DNA of 64,000 bases from Bacillota bacterium (GCA_023388055.1 JAEWGW010000037.1:46111-110110); one strand, 5' to 3'; counted from the stretch's first letter, positions 25,054 through 33,076 are shown. Translations and numbers: made by a program. The notes: generated from the sequence alone by a model not told the origin.

Positions 25054-27060
25054 TTATTTCACGATGGCGCCCACAGGCAGATCCTCGGCAACTGTGGCCA
25101 GCGTCAGCTGATCCCCGTGGGAGGCAGCCAGGATCATGCCCTGGGACAGCTCGCCCCGCAGCTTCACCGGCTTCAAATTGGTGACGCAGATTACCTTGCG
25201 GCCTACCATTTGCTCCGGGGTATAATACTGGGCGATGCCCGATACTACCTGGCGCTGCTCGGAGCCCAGATCCAGCTGCAGCTTCAGGAGCTTGTTGGCA
25301 CCCTTCACCGGCTCTGCTGCCAGCACCTGGGCCACCTTCAGCTCTACCTTGAAGAAATCATCAATGGTGATCTCAGGCAAGGCTTCTTCTGCCGGTTGTG
25401 CTTCGGCCTTGACGGGAGCCGGAGTGGCTGCCTCCAAAACGGGTTTGCCGCCAGTCATGGCCTGGGTGATGTAAGCCACCTCTGCCTCCACATCCAGACG
25501 CGGGAACATCGGGTCGCCCTTTTGCAGATGGGTTCCCGGCTCCAGAAGGCCGAATTGTGCGGCGCTGTCCCAGGTGGTCAGCGGACCGGCCTGGATGCCC
25601 AGCTGCGCCCAGATTTTGGCGGGTACAGAGGTCAGGAACGGCTGCAGCAGCACGGAGGCAATACGCAGACTCTCCGCCAGATGGTACATCACGGATGCAA
25701 GCTCGCCCTTCTTTGCCTCATCCTTGGCCAAGGCCCAAGGCGCGGTTTCATCGATATACTTATTGGTGCGGCTGACCAGGCTTCCGATAGCTGTTAAGGC
25801 CACGGAGAACTCCATTTTCTCGAGAGCCTCCTCCGCCTTGGTAACCGCGTTGGCGGCGGCTTCCTTCAGCGCGCTGTCGAAGGGGGTTTGGCCCTCTTGG
25901 GGGGAAGGCAGCACCCCGCCGAAGTATTTCTCCATCATGGCGACAGTACGGTTCAGCAGGTTGCCCAGGTCATTGGCCAGGTCGGAGTTGACCCGCTCCA
26001 CGAAGCTTTCCGGGGTGAAGGTGCCGTCTGATCCGAAGGGAACCTCACGCAGCAGGTAATAACGCAGCGCATCCAGGCCGTAGCGGTCGATCAGGGTCAC
26101 CGGATCCACCACATTGCCCTTGGACTTGGACATCTTGCCGTCCTTCATCAAGAGCCAGCCGTGGCCGAATACCTTCTTGGGCAGCGGAAGCTCCAGCGCC
26201 ATTAGCATAATGGGCCAGTAGATGGTGTGGAAGCGGACAATTTCCTTGCCCACCAGATGCACATCCGCCGGCCAGAATGTATTGTAGAGGGTCTCATCTT
26301 GGGAGCCGTAGCCCAGAGCGGTGATATAGTTGGACAGGGCATCCACCCATACGTAGATGACGTGTTTGGGGTCGCCTTTGATTTTGATGCCCCAGTCGAA
26401 GGTGGTCCGGGACACGGCCAGATCCTCCAGGCCGGGTTTGATGAAGTTGTTGATCATCTCGTTCTTGCGGGATTCCGGCTGGATAAACTCCGGATTCTCC
26501 TCGTAATACTTCAGAAGACGGTCCGCATATTTGCTCATCCGGAAGAAGTAGGATTCCTCCTTCACCAGCTGTACGGGATGACCGCTGTCGGGGCTTTTGG
26601 CCGAAACAATATTGCCCTGCTCATCCTTGACCACATCCGCCAACTGGGTTTCGGTGTAGAAGGTTTCATCGGGAATGCTGTACCAGCCTTCATATTCGCC
26701 CAGGTAGATATCTCCCTGCTTCAAGAGTCGGTCGAAGATATCGGCGACGGAGGTTTTGTGGCGCTCTTCCGTGGTGCGGATAAAATCATCATAGGAAATA
26801 TCCAGCTTCCGCCACAGCTCCTTGATGCCGGTGACGATGCCGTCCACAAATGCCTGAGGGGTTTTGCCCGCCGCCTTGGCCTTCTCTTCAATCTTCTGGC
26901 CGTGCTCGTCGGTACCAGTGAGGAAACGGGTCTCATAGCCCCGCAGACGCTTGTAGCGCACCATGGCATCCCCCGCCACCGTGGTGTAGGCGTGTCCGAT
27001 ATGCAGCTTGTCGCTGGGGTAATAAATCGGGGTCGTCAGGTAAAATGTTTTCTTCTCCAC
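25054..27060 (-). CDS. metG: Methionyl-tRNA synthetase
   Basis: It charges tRNA-Met, including the initiator. The 668-residue class I enzyme has the HIGH motif in KLHIGHAYT (residues 18-26), KMSKS in DGKMSKSKGN (about residue 300), an anticodon-binding helical domain, and a C-terminal dimerising tRNA-binding OB fold (DDFFKVELKVAQVLAAEPV to the end). The connective region lacks the CxxC zinc knuckle, as in some Bacillus-type enzymes. Expression is controlled by the T-box leader directly upstream. Confidence 0.97.
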   Translation of the reverse strand: MEKKTFYLTTPIYYPSDKLHIGHAYTTVAGDAMVRYKRLRGYETRFLTGTDEHGQKIEEKAKAAGKTPQAFVDGIVTGIKELWRKLDISYDDFIRTTEERHKTSVADIFDRLLKQGDIYLGEYEGWYSIPDETFYTETQLADVVKDEQGNIVSAKSPDSGHPVQLVKEESYFFRMSKYADRLLKYYEENPEFIQPESRKNEMINNFIKPGLEDLAVSRTTFDWGIKIKGDPKHVIYVWVDALSNYITALGYGSQDETLYNTFWPADVHLVGKEIVRFHTIYWPIMLMALELPLPKKVFGHGWLLMKDGKMSKSKGNVVDPVTLIDRYGLDALRYYLLREVPFGSDGTFTPESFVERVNSDLANDLGNLLNRTVAMMEKYFGGVLPSPQEGQTPFDSALKEAAANAVTKAEEALEKMEFSVALTAIGSLVSRTNKYIDETAPWALAKDEAKKGELASVMYHLAESLRIASVLLQPFLTSVPAKIWAQLGIQAGPLTTWDSAAQFGLLEPGTHLQKGDPMFPRLDVEAEVAYITQAMTGGKPVLEAATPAPVKAEAQPAEEALPEITIDDFFKVELKVAQVLAAEPVKGANKLLKLQLDLGSEQRQVVSGIAQYYTPEQMVGRKVICVTNLKPVKLRGELSQGMILAASHGDQLTLATVAEDLPVGAIVK

Positions 27061-27086
27061 AAAAAAGCCTCCTTGTTTGAAATAAA

Positions 27087-27415
27087 AAAAGCCCTACGTC
27101 CGCATTGGGACGAGAGCTGCCTCACGTGGTACCACCCAGATTCCCCCATGCCGTAGAAGGCCTGGGGCTCAAGTCAGTATCGCTTTGCCGCCCACGGGTA
27201 TCCCTGCCGGCTCAAGCCTACTGTTCCGCTAACGCCGGAAGCCGCGCCGCCCCCTTACCTGCACGGTGTACCGCGCATGCTCGAAGGCAGTTTCTCCAGG
27301 ACCATCTTCGAAGGACTCCCCTGCACCGGCTCTCACCTGTCCCGGCTCTCTTGTTGCAGCTTCTGTCCCCTACTTATCCCTTCACAGAAAAAATGCATAT
27401 GGGTTGACAATATGT
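27087..27415 (-). promoter_or_regulatory. T-box riboswitch, methionine specific
   Basis: On the minus strand the leader holds AGTA followed by GGGGAC, an AGAGAG bulge with a GGTG distal loop, and GAA-G-ATG-G with the specifier codon ATG at 27305-27303. The T-box TGGGTGGTACCACGTGAG is at 27138-27121. The terminator stem AGCTCTCGTCC/GGACGTAGGGCT ends in TTTTTTT at 27090-27084. Uncharged tRNA-Met should favour the antiterminator and allow metG transcription. Another ATG after GAGC (27278-27276) was considered and fits the stem I geometry less well. Confidence 0.95.
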
Positions 27416-27421
27416 TCCTTC

Positions 27422-27450
27422 AGGATAGCGAAAAAGCGGCCCACTGTCAA
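27422..27450 (-). promoter_or_regulatory. Promoter of the metG T-box leader
   Basis: TTGACA (27450-27445), 17 bp, TATCCT (27427-27422). The -35 overlaps the yidD stop codon. Confidence 0.7.
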
Positions 27451-27677
27451 GATTTCCATCTCCCCTTGGGGGGAACGCGGTCGATTCCTCCCGGATGGAA
27501 GGGATGGCACTTGCAGATGCGCACGGCCGCCAGCACAGTGCCTTTGGCAGCGCCGTGGATCTCTATCGCCTCCAGCGCATACTCCGAGCAGGTGGGATAA
27601 AACCGGCAGGTGGGCGGCTTCAGCGGGGACAGGAATTTCCGGTAAAATTTCACCGGGGCTTGGGCGATTTTTTTCAT
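27447..27677 (-). CDS. yidD: Membrane protein insertion efficiency factor YidD
   Basis: The 76-residue protein has the three-cysteine family pattern PTCRFYPTCSEYALEAIEIHG, then RICKCHPFHPGGIDRVP. It is thought to help YidC insert membrane proteins at the inner face of the membrane. GGGAG lies nine bases before ATG 27677. Its last codons contain the -35 box of the metG promoter. Confidence 0.93.
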   Translation of the reverse strand: MKKIAQAPVKFYRKFLSPLKPPTCRFYPTCSEYALEAIEIHGAAKGTVLAAVRICKCHPFHPGGIDRVPPKGRWKS

Positions 27678-27791
27678 GAAGGGATACTCCCGTATCTGGA
27701 AATTGCATTTCCTCCATCATGCTCCTTTTCTCGCTGCCCGTCAAATGGTGCCGTCCGTCTACCTGGTGGGCCAGGGCCGTTATGGTGCGGT

Positions 27792-27850
27792 CATGGTGGG
27801 CCCGGGGGGCGGCCATGGTACACCCGGGGTGATTCTGGTGCATCCCGGGG
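27792..27850 (+). repeat. Three GC-rich 16-bp direct repeats
   Basis: CATGGTGGGCCCGGGG (27792), CATGGTACACCCGGGG (27814) and CTGGTGCATCCCGGGG (27835) are spaced 22 and 21 bp, upstream of yidD and just left of repeat module A. No gene is supported here. Confidence 0.6.
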
Positions 27851-27885
27851 CGGCCGATACGGCCCTGGTCCGGTCATGCGGGATT

Positions 27886-28070
27886 CTAACGGCGGTGAGC
27901 GCCTCTATTTGCCCTAAAACCGGGGGTTGGAAAATCTAACGGAAGCAGGAGACGTTATTTGGCTAAAATCAGGCTTGCGGCGGGTATTTTGACTCAAATA
28001 GCGGCTCTCACCGCCGTTACAATTTTAAGAGGGGTGTTTTCGCCCATATAAGGTCTCTCACCGCCGTTAG
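27886..28070. repeat. Four-unit palindromic repeat module A (185 bp)
   Basis: Forward 50-bp units start at 27886 and 27936; reverse units start at 28020 and 28070. All four begin (C/G)TAACGG, three continue CGGTGAG, and all carry TATTTG (TATATG in the last) at positions 21-26 and AAAA near 31-34. The ends form an inverted repeat of about 14 bp. Most units can form a small hairpin near positions 4-24. No coding capacity is evident. Confidence 0.85.
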
Positions 28071-28081
28071 AAACTCCGCAC

Positions 28082-28136
28082 AAAAAAAGACCGCCTGAGC
28101 GGGCTTCCGGTTAACCGGATTTGCCACTCTGGCGGT
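28082..28136 (-). terminator. Structured terminator of the Fur-box transcript
   Basis: On the minus strand ACCGCCAGAG pairs with CTCAGGCGGT (one mismatch) around an inner CCGGTTAACCGG palindrome, followed by CTTTTTTT. Confidence 0.65.
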
Positions 28137-28369
28137 TGAGAAGAGGATAACTATGGAAAATGGTGAGACGCGATGGTTGGGTCAAGCATACTGCTGAGTC
28201 CGCCGGGAGGGAGTTCCGCAGCATATGATGGCAGGGCCGGTGGTCCGGTTTCCGGCTCATAAGCCTTCTGCAGCAGGTGCATTCTCCTCAATCGGGAGGG
28301 CATCACCGCAGGCGGTCCATTCAGGGCGGCTCCGATATTGACTGATAATGATTCTCAATATCGTTCGTT
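28083..28369 (-). ncRNA. Candidate Fur-controlled small RNA (about 285 nt)
   Basis: A near-consensus promoter, a Fur box at the 5' end and a structured terminator define a transcript of about 285 nt with no recognisable gene. The longest frame that I find, 28303-28151, would encode 50 residues (MPSRLRRMHLLQ...) but has no ribosome site before its ATG. A regulatory RNA of the iron-sparing kind is therefore the simpler reading. It could also express a short peptide comparable to the small Fur-regulated Fbp proteins. Function is unknown. Confidence 0.5.
28343..28357. promoter_or_regulatory. Fur box
   Basis: TGATAATGATTCTCA matches the 7-1-7 Fur consensus TGATAATNATTATCA at all but one of the 14 specified positions. 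It is embedded in a larger dyad, CGATATTGA...TCAATATCG, and overlaps the first transcribed bases of the minus-strand transcript. Confidence 0.75.
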
Positions 28370-28375
28370 GATATT

Positions 28376-28404
28376 AAGATACCTTGTTTCCGTGTGTATG
28401 TCAA
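28376..28404 (-). promoter_or_regulatory. Promoter of the Fur-box transcript
   Basis: TTGACA (28404-28399), 17 bp, TATCTT (28381-28376), about 20 bp upstream of the Fur box. Confidence 0.75.
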
Positions 28405-28535
28405 TACGAACTGCAAAAAAGTTTTTGAAAGTATGAGTTGCCCTGCTGTTGACCAAACTGGAATCCATCCGGGGTAGCAAGCTGCAACCCGCAATACTCG
28501 CGCCAGAAACTACCACGAGGAGGAGCCCGTACACC

Positions 28536-28748
28536 ATGAGGTCATGCGTTCAAAAGGCTGCCGGACACGCTATGCTGCGAAAAAGGATGATCAGCCACTT
28601 AGGGGATGAACCGCGCCGAATTTCCACTTACCGGATGTTCCGGAGTCCGGAATTCCATGAGCTGTGCGATTTTTACATGGAGGGTATCGGTTTCCGCCGA
28701 TTTGAGCAGTTTGTGGAATATGCGCTGCGGCTGGAGAAGACCTTCTGA
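28536..28748 (+). CDS. Small basic protein of unknown function
   Basis: The 70-residue product is rich in Arg and aromatics. The C-terminal half (STYRMFRSPEFHELCDFYME, then a Phe-Val-Glu-Tyr stretch) looks like a folded helical domain. ATG 28536 follows AGGAGGAG by ten bases, and a clear terminator follows 36 bp after the stop. It is divergent from the Fur-box transcript, so iron control is possible. I do not recognise the family. Confidence 0.5.
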   Translation: MRSCVQKAAGHAMLRKRMISHLGDEPRRISTYRMFRSPEFHELCDFYMEGIGFRRFEQFVEYALRLEKTF

Positions 28749-28783
28749 CAAGCTCTGCATACGCAGCGCCTGCATCAAAGCGC

Positions 28784-28816
28784 AAAAGCCTGCCCGGCAG
28801 CCGGACAGGCTTTTTG
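28784..28816 (+). terminator. Bidirectional terminator
   Basis: AAAAGCCTG...CAGGCTTTTT with CCGGC/GCCGG inside lies between the small ORF and the convergent ccdC-like gene. Confidence 0.8.
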
Positions 28817-28877
28817 TTATGCGTGGACTCACGCTTATGCTCTTGGGCAGGTGCCCCAGAGACCGGGAACAGAGATT

Positions 28878-29378
28878 CTACCCGCGGGTTGCCCCGCTTC
28901 CCTCTGCAGCCTCCTTGGGCCCGGTGAGGGACAGGAATGCCCGCAGCATGGCGATGCGCCAGACAAGAATCATCCCGAAGGCCAGGATAAAGAATATTCC
29001 TGCGGATTGGACCACCGTTATGTACCGCTCTACCCAGTCGTGGAGGAGCACCCGGACCAGGAGCATGCCAATAATAATCCACAGGAATGCTTTGGACCGC
29101 TTCATATAGACTACTTCATTACGGATTTCCAGCTGGGTTGTGCGGATGAGCGGGAACGAAAACAATACCGCCCCCACCAAAAAGGCAATCCCCGCCCAGG
29201 ACCAGGGAATCCGGGTGTCCGGTGCCAGAAACATCATAAACCCGGTGGACATACCCAACGGCGGGATCATGATCTTGCGCAGGTTGGTTGGCCGGTTGGA
29301 GGCCCGGAGCCGCAGAAAAATAACCATCGTACCGGCCAGCACCGATACCAGCAATGAAGCAACTTGGGCAGTTCCCAT
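28878..29378 (-). CDS. ccdC: CcdC family membrane protein
   Basis: The 166-residue protein has four or five membrane segments and resembles B. subtilis CcdC. Shared features are an N-terminal segment followed by RLRASNRPTNLRKIMIPPL, the central EVVYMKRSKAFLWI, and the late FFILAFGMILVWRIAM. CcdC lies in the cytochrome c biogenesis locus of Bacillus, but its role is not defined; ccdA is 11 kb away here. The frame extends upstream, but ATG 29378 has AGGAG eight bases before it and matches the family start. Confidence 0.85.
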   Translation of the reverse strand: MGTAQVASLLVSVLAGTMVIFLRLRASNRPTNLRKIMIPPLGMSTGFMMFLAPDTRIPWSWAGIAFLVGAVLFSFPLIRTTQLEIRNEVVYMKRSKAFLWIIIGMLLVRVLLHDWVERYITVVQSAGIFFILAFGMILVWRIAMLRAFLSLTGPKEAAEGSGATRG

Positions 29379-29495
29379 AAACAGATCTCCTTGATAGCCA
29401 AGATGGATACCGATAGTTCTGTTATACCATATGGGCGGACGATTGTTAAATTTCCCCTTCATTCAAGTAGAGGCTGTGCAGCCTCCCGTCTGCCA

Positions 29496-30365
29496 TCAGC
29501 TTCCCCGGTAGGTGCTGTATCCCCCTGGCGACACCAGAAGCGGGACATGATAATGTGCCTCCGGGTCCCGGATTTCGAAGCGGACCGGGATAACGTCCAG
29601 GAAACCCACTCCGCGCTCGGCGAAATAATCCCCCGCATGAAACCGCAGCTCGTAGGTTCCGGCCTGCAGGTAACCCAACAGCAAGGGCTCCCCGCACCGC
29701 CCGTCATCATTTAGCCGGACGTCCTTTAGGAGCCGGATGTCCACTGCAGCAGCTCCCATCCCGTCCCCCTCCAGCTCCCACAGCTCCACACGCATGCCGC
29801 AGGCAGGCTTGCCGATGGCCGTGTCCAGCACATGGGTGGACAGCCGGCCGGCCGCCTGCACCAGACCGGCCAGCCGGAAGCCGGCAATGCTGCCTACTTC
29901 CTTCAAAGCCTGTTGGAGCTCCGCTTCCCTGGAATTAGCCACCCGCTGTCGCATAAACGCCATCACCGCCTCCTTGGTCCTGCCTTTCACGGCAATAATA
30001 AAAGGAAAACCGTGCTTTTGGCGGTACAGCCGGTTCATGGCATTCATATAGCGGAACTCCCGTTTGGTCAGCCGGTCCAGCCCTGCTCCCGCCTGCTCTC
30101 TTGTGGACGCCTCGGTCATAGCCAGCTTGGCGCCCAGGTCCGGATGGGCCTGCAGAAGAGCCAGTTGGCGTTCCTCATCCGCTTGTTCCACCTGCTCCAG
30201 CATAACCGCGAACATGCTGTGCACCCCCTGGAAAGGGCGACACTCCCATGCCGCTTCCGCGATCCAAGGGGAGGATTCGAAGATAGCTCCCACTGCGTCT
30301 GCAAAAGCGGTGCGGTCCATTTCATTTAATTCCTGCAACGTATATGTGCGTGTAGGGTTTGACAT
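29496..30365 (-). CDS. Fused OHCU decarboxylase and 5-hydroxyisourate hydrolase
   Basis: This bifunctional enzyme covers the last two steps from 5-hydroxyisourate to S-allantoin. Residues 1 to about 170 are UraD-like (FQGVHSMFAVM, catalytic His in LLQAHPDLGAKLA, MNRLYRQKHGFPFIIAVKGR). Residues 178-289 are the transthyretin-like hydrolase (STHVLDTAIGKPACGM, HYHVPLLVSPGGYSTYRGS with the C-terminal YRGS signature). ATG 30365 has GGAGGTG six bases upstream. No uricase gene is in the window. The order of domains is opposite to the reaction order. Confidence 0.93.
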   Translation of the reverse strand: MSNPTRTYTLQELNEMDRTAFADAVGAIFESSPWIAEAAWECRPFQGVHSMFAVMLEQVEQADEERQLALLQAHPDLGAKLAMTEASTREQAGAGLDRLTKREFRYMNAMNRLYRQKHGFPFIIAVKGRTKEAVMAFMRQRVANSREAELQQALKEVGSIAGFRLAGLVQAAGRLSTHVLDTAIGKPACGMRVELWELEGDGMGAAAVDIRLLKDVRLNDDGRCGEPLLLGYLQAGTYELRFHAGDYFAERGVGFLDVIPVRFEIRDPEAHYHVPLLVSPGGYSTYRGS

Positions 30366-30409
30366 GTAAGCACCTCCGTTAGTTCTGCCCCGCTTCGCAG
30401 GAGACTGGA

Positions 30410-31732
30410 TTACAGCCTGCCCAGCAGCCTGGACAATGCCCGGTCCGCCTCCTTCAGCACCACGGGTTTGTCGACGGTGAGCACCGTTTTGCCCTGCATG
30501 ACAATTTCGCCGTCGATAATGACAGTATCCACATCGCCGCGGGTGGCTGCGTACACCACCCGGGAATACCAATCCGCATCAAAGGAAGGGTACACATGGA
30601 AGTCCTCCAGGTCCAACAGCTGCAGGTCCGCCAGTTTTCCCGACTCCACACTGCCGATTTCCCCCTCGAGGCCCAGAACCTCCGCCCCTCCCATAGTGGC
30701 CATCCGCAGAACGGTTCTGGCATTCATGACCGTCGGACCATGTTTGACCTTCTGGATAAAAGCGGCCAGCCGCATCTCCTGGAACATATCCAGATTGTTG
30801 TTGCAGGGGGCGCCGTCCGCGCCCAGCCCCACATGGATGCCCTCGTGGAGAAGGGCCGGAATCTCTGCCACCCCGGAGGCCAGCTTCAGATTGGAGCCGG
30901 GGCAATGGGTGACCTTCACCCCGCGGTCCCGGATAATCCGCTTCTCTTCTTCATTTAGCCAAATACTGTGAGCCAAAATCAGATTGGGCCGGGCTAATCC
31001 GATATGATCCAGATAAACCACGTTGCGCATCCCCCGTTCGGACTCCACAATCGCTATTTCCGTCTGATTCTCGGAGGCATGGGTGTGCACCCTCACATTA
31101 TACTGTGCCGACAGGTCCCGTACCCCGATGAGCAGCTCCTCCGTACAGGAGACAACGAACCGCGGGCAAAAGGCATATTGGATCCGGCCGTTGGCGGTGC
31201 CATGCCATTTCTCCAGGAGCTCCACACTCTCCCGGAGGGAGTCCTCCGTCCGCTCCTGGAGCGGCAGCGGCACCTCCGTGCCGTAATCCATCATCACCTT
31301 CCCGGACAAAGCCCGCATGCCGCTTTGGCGAATGGCCTGGAAGGCTGAATCCGTATGATGCACCGTTTCCATATCCAGTATGGTGGTGGTGCCGCTCCGG
31401 ATCAGCTCGCCCAGCCCCAGCATGGCGGAATAATAGACGGAATCCGCATCATGAGCCGCCTCCAAGGGCCAGATCCGCTGGCGCAGCCAGTCGATCAGCT
31501 CCAGATCGTCGGCGCGTCCCCGGAAGAGCGTCTGGCACAGATGGATGTGAGTCTGCACAAAGCCCGGCAGCAGCACCTTGCCCGAGGCGTCAATGACCTT
31601 ATCCGCAACATCTCCGATATTCGGCTCCACCTTGATGATCCGGTTGTTTTCGATCAGCACATCCCCCTGCAGAATATCCTCCTGCGGGTTCATGGTCATA
31701 ATGACGGCATTCCGGATTAACAGCGTTCCCAT
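30410..31732 (-). CDS. Metal-dependent amidohydrolase, aminopurine/atrazine-type deaminase group
   Basis: The 440-residue TIM-barrel hydrolase belongs to the MtaD/TrzA/SsnA group. Metal-site motifs appear in order: HxH in QTHIHLCQTLFRG (about residues 61-73), THASEN (about 218), AHSIWLNEEE (about 257), and DGAPCNNNLDMF with the catalytic Asp (about 305). These enzymes remove an amino group from purine-like rings. Because the next gene degrades urate products, guanine or a related purine is a sensible guess. 5'-deoxyadenosine deaminase is the main alternative. A 44-bp gap links it to the uraD-uraH gene. Confidence 0.85.
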   Translation of the reverse strand: MGTLLIRNAVIMTMNPQEDILQGDVLIENNRIIKVEPNIGDVADKVIDASGKVLLPGFVQTHIHLCQTLFRGRADDLELIDWLRQRIWPLEAAHDADSVYYSAMLGLGELIRSGTTTILDMETVHHTDSAFQAIRQSGMRALSGKVMMDYGTEVPLPLQERTEDSLRESVELLEKWHGTANGRIQYAFCPRFVVSCTEELLIGVRDLSAQYNVRVHTHASENQTEIAIVESERGMRNVVYLDHIGLARPNLILAHSIWLNEEEKRIIRDRGVKVTHCPGSNLKLASGVAEIPALLHEGIHVGLGADGAPCNNNLDMFQEMRLAAFIQKVKHGPTVMNARTVLRMATMGGAEVLGLEGEIGSVESGKLADLQLLDLEDFHVYPSFDADWYSRVVYAATRGDVDTVIIDGEIVMQGKTVLTVDKPVVLKEADRALSRLLGRL

Positions 31733-31816
31733 ACAATCATCCCCCTTGATGTCTGCCCTTTCTCAGGGCCATTCCCATTCCGGACGCCGCCTCAATTTCA
31801 TGTTAGAATTATTATC

Positions 31817-31845
31817 ATTTTATGTCCTGAACCTCAATTTTGCAA
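31817..31845 (-). promoter_or_regulatory. Promoter of the purine-degradation pair
   Basis: TTGCAA (31845-31840), 17 bp, TAAAAT (31822-31817). Two copies of CTAACATGAAA on the minus strand flank it, one upstream and one downstream, and could be an operator. Confidence 0.5.
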
Positions 31846-31907
31846 CGAAACCGTAGTTTCATGTTAGGTTTTCGGACAAGCCTCTGCAGATTTCCCTCCG
31901 TTTATCA

Positions 31908-31948
31908 CAAAAAAACCGCCATCCCGTTTTTGCAAACAGGCAGCGGTT
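31908..31948 (-). terminator. Terminator of ldh
   Basis: AACCGC...GCGGTT pairing with further pairing inside is followed by TTTTTTT, 17 bp after the stop. Confidence 0.8.
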
Positions 31949-31964
31949 CAATAGTATTCAAAGC

Positions 31965-33002
31965 CTATGCGCCGAATTCTGCGGATGCTGCGCTTGCGTT
32001 CCCGGCATGGCCCAGCTGGGCGGAATGAATCTCCGTTGTGTCCAAGGGAGCTAACAAATGGGAGGACTCCAGAAAGGAACGCATCAGGCTGCAGGAATGG
32101 GCGAACTTCTCCTGCTCCTCCGCATTCAGATTCAGCTCCACTACTTCCTGGACCCCATTGGCGGAGATAATGGCCGGCACACCTACACATACACTGTGCT
32201 GCCCGTATTCCCCCTCCAGAATGGCGGACACAGCCATAATCCGGTGGTCGTCGTTCAACACGGATCGGGTGATAAAAGCCAGGGCATTGCCGATGCCGTA
32301 GTGGGTGGAGCCCTTGCGCTTATAAATCTCCCAGCCTGCCAGCCGGGTCCGGTCAGCGATATCATCCAGCTCCAGATGCCCGAACCGGCTTTGGTTCTGC
32401 TCGATCACCTGACGGATTGGCTTGCCGCCGATGGTGACATGAGACCAGGCGACGAACTGGGATTCCCCGTGCTCCCCCATGACAAAACCCTGGACACTCC
32501 GCGGCTCCACGGGAAAAATATCGGATATGATGGTCTTGAGCCGGGAGGAGTCAATAGAGGTTCCCGTTCCGATCACATGCTGGCGGGGAAGCCCGGAGAG
32601 CCTCCACACCGCATAGGTCACAATATCCACCGGATTGGTCGCCACCACAAAAATCCCGTTAAACCCGCTTTCCATAATAGGAGGAATAATGCTCCTCACC
32701 ATCTCCAGGGACGAATCCAGGACATCCAGCCGGCTGCCCGGATTCTTCGGGTTGCCGCCCACTGCGAGGATAATCACATCCATATCGCCGCATTGCTCGT
32801 AGTGACCCGCATATATTTTGGTTCGGGAATGGGTGAAATCCATACAATGCGACAAGTCCAAGGCTTGGGCCAGCGCATTCTCCGGACTCCGGTTGATGAG
32901 CATCAGCTCCTCGCATACCGCCTGGTTGATCATGGCGTATGCGCAGCTGGAGCCCACCAGGCCGGTACCCACTATGGCAACCTTGCGTGTTTTTCTGGCC
33001 AT
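31965..33002 (-). CDS. ldh: L-lactate dehydrogenase
   Basis: It reduces pyruvate to L-lactate with NADH during oxygen-limited growth. The 345-residue protein has the nucleotide loop VAIVGTGLVGSSCAYAM, substrate-site NPVDIVTYAV, and the active-site His in MGEHGES, where GEHGDS is the common form. It is about 25 residues longer than usual because of a C-terminal tail rich in Ala and Ser (HAGNASAASAEFGA). Malate dehydrogenase is unlikely, since MVRSIIPPI and GEHGES fit lactate enzymes. Confidence 0.92.
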   Translation of the reverse strand: MARKTRKVAIVGTGLVGSSCAYAMINQAVCEELMLINRSPENALAQALDLSHCMDFTHSRTKIYAGHYEQCGDMDVIILAVGGNPKNPGSRLDVLDSSLEMVRSIIPPIMESGFNGIFVVATNPVDIVTYAVWRLSGLPRQHVIGTGTSIDSSRLKTIISDIFPVEPRSVQGFVMGEHGESQFVAWSHVTIGGKPIRQVIEQNQSRFGHLELDDIADRTRLAGWEIYKRKGSTHYGIGNALAFITRSVLNDDHRIMAVSAILEGEYGQHSVCVGVPAIISANGVQEVVELNLNAEEQEKFAHSCSLMRSFLESSHLLAPLDTTEIHSAQLGHAGNASAASAEFGA

Positions 33003-33076
33003 GGCGCCCTTCCTTTCTCTACATGCCGTTGTCTTGTTCTGCTACAGTATATTCGCCGCAAAACTGATGTTACCTA

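Noticed and set aside
27270..27285. ATG after GAGC as specifier codon of the metG T-box
   Set aside because: The GAA-G-ATG-G at 27309-27302 lies directly opposite AGTA across the stem I helix, as known T-boxes require.
27382..27843. 153-codon minus-strand frame over yidD
   Set aside because: Another frame in the same place encodes a full YidD with its cysteines.
27886..28070. CRISPR array
   Set aside because: Units are 50 bp with no unique spacers, and half are inverted.
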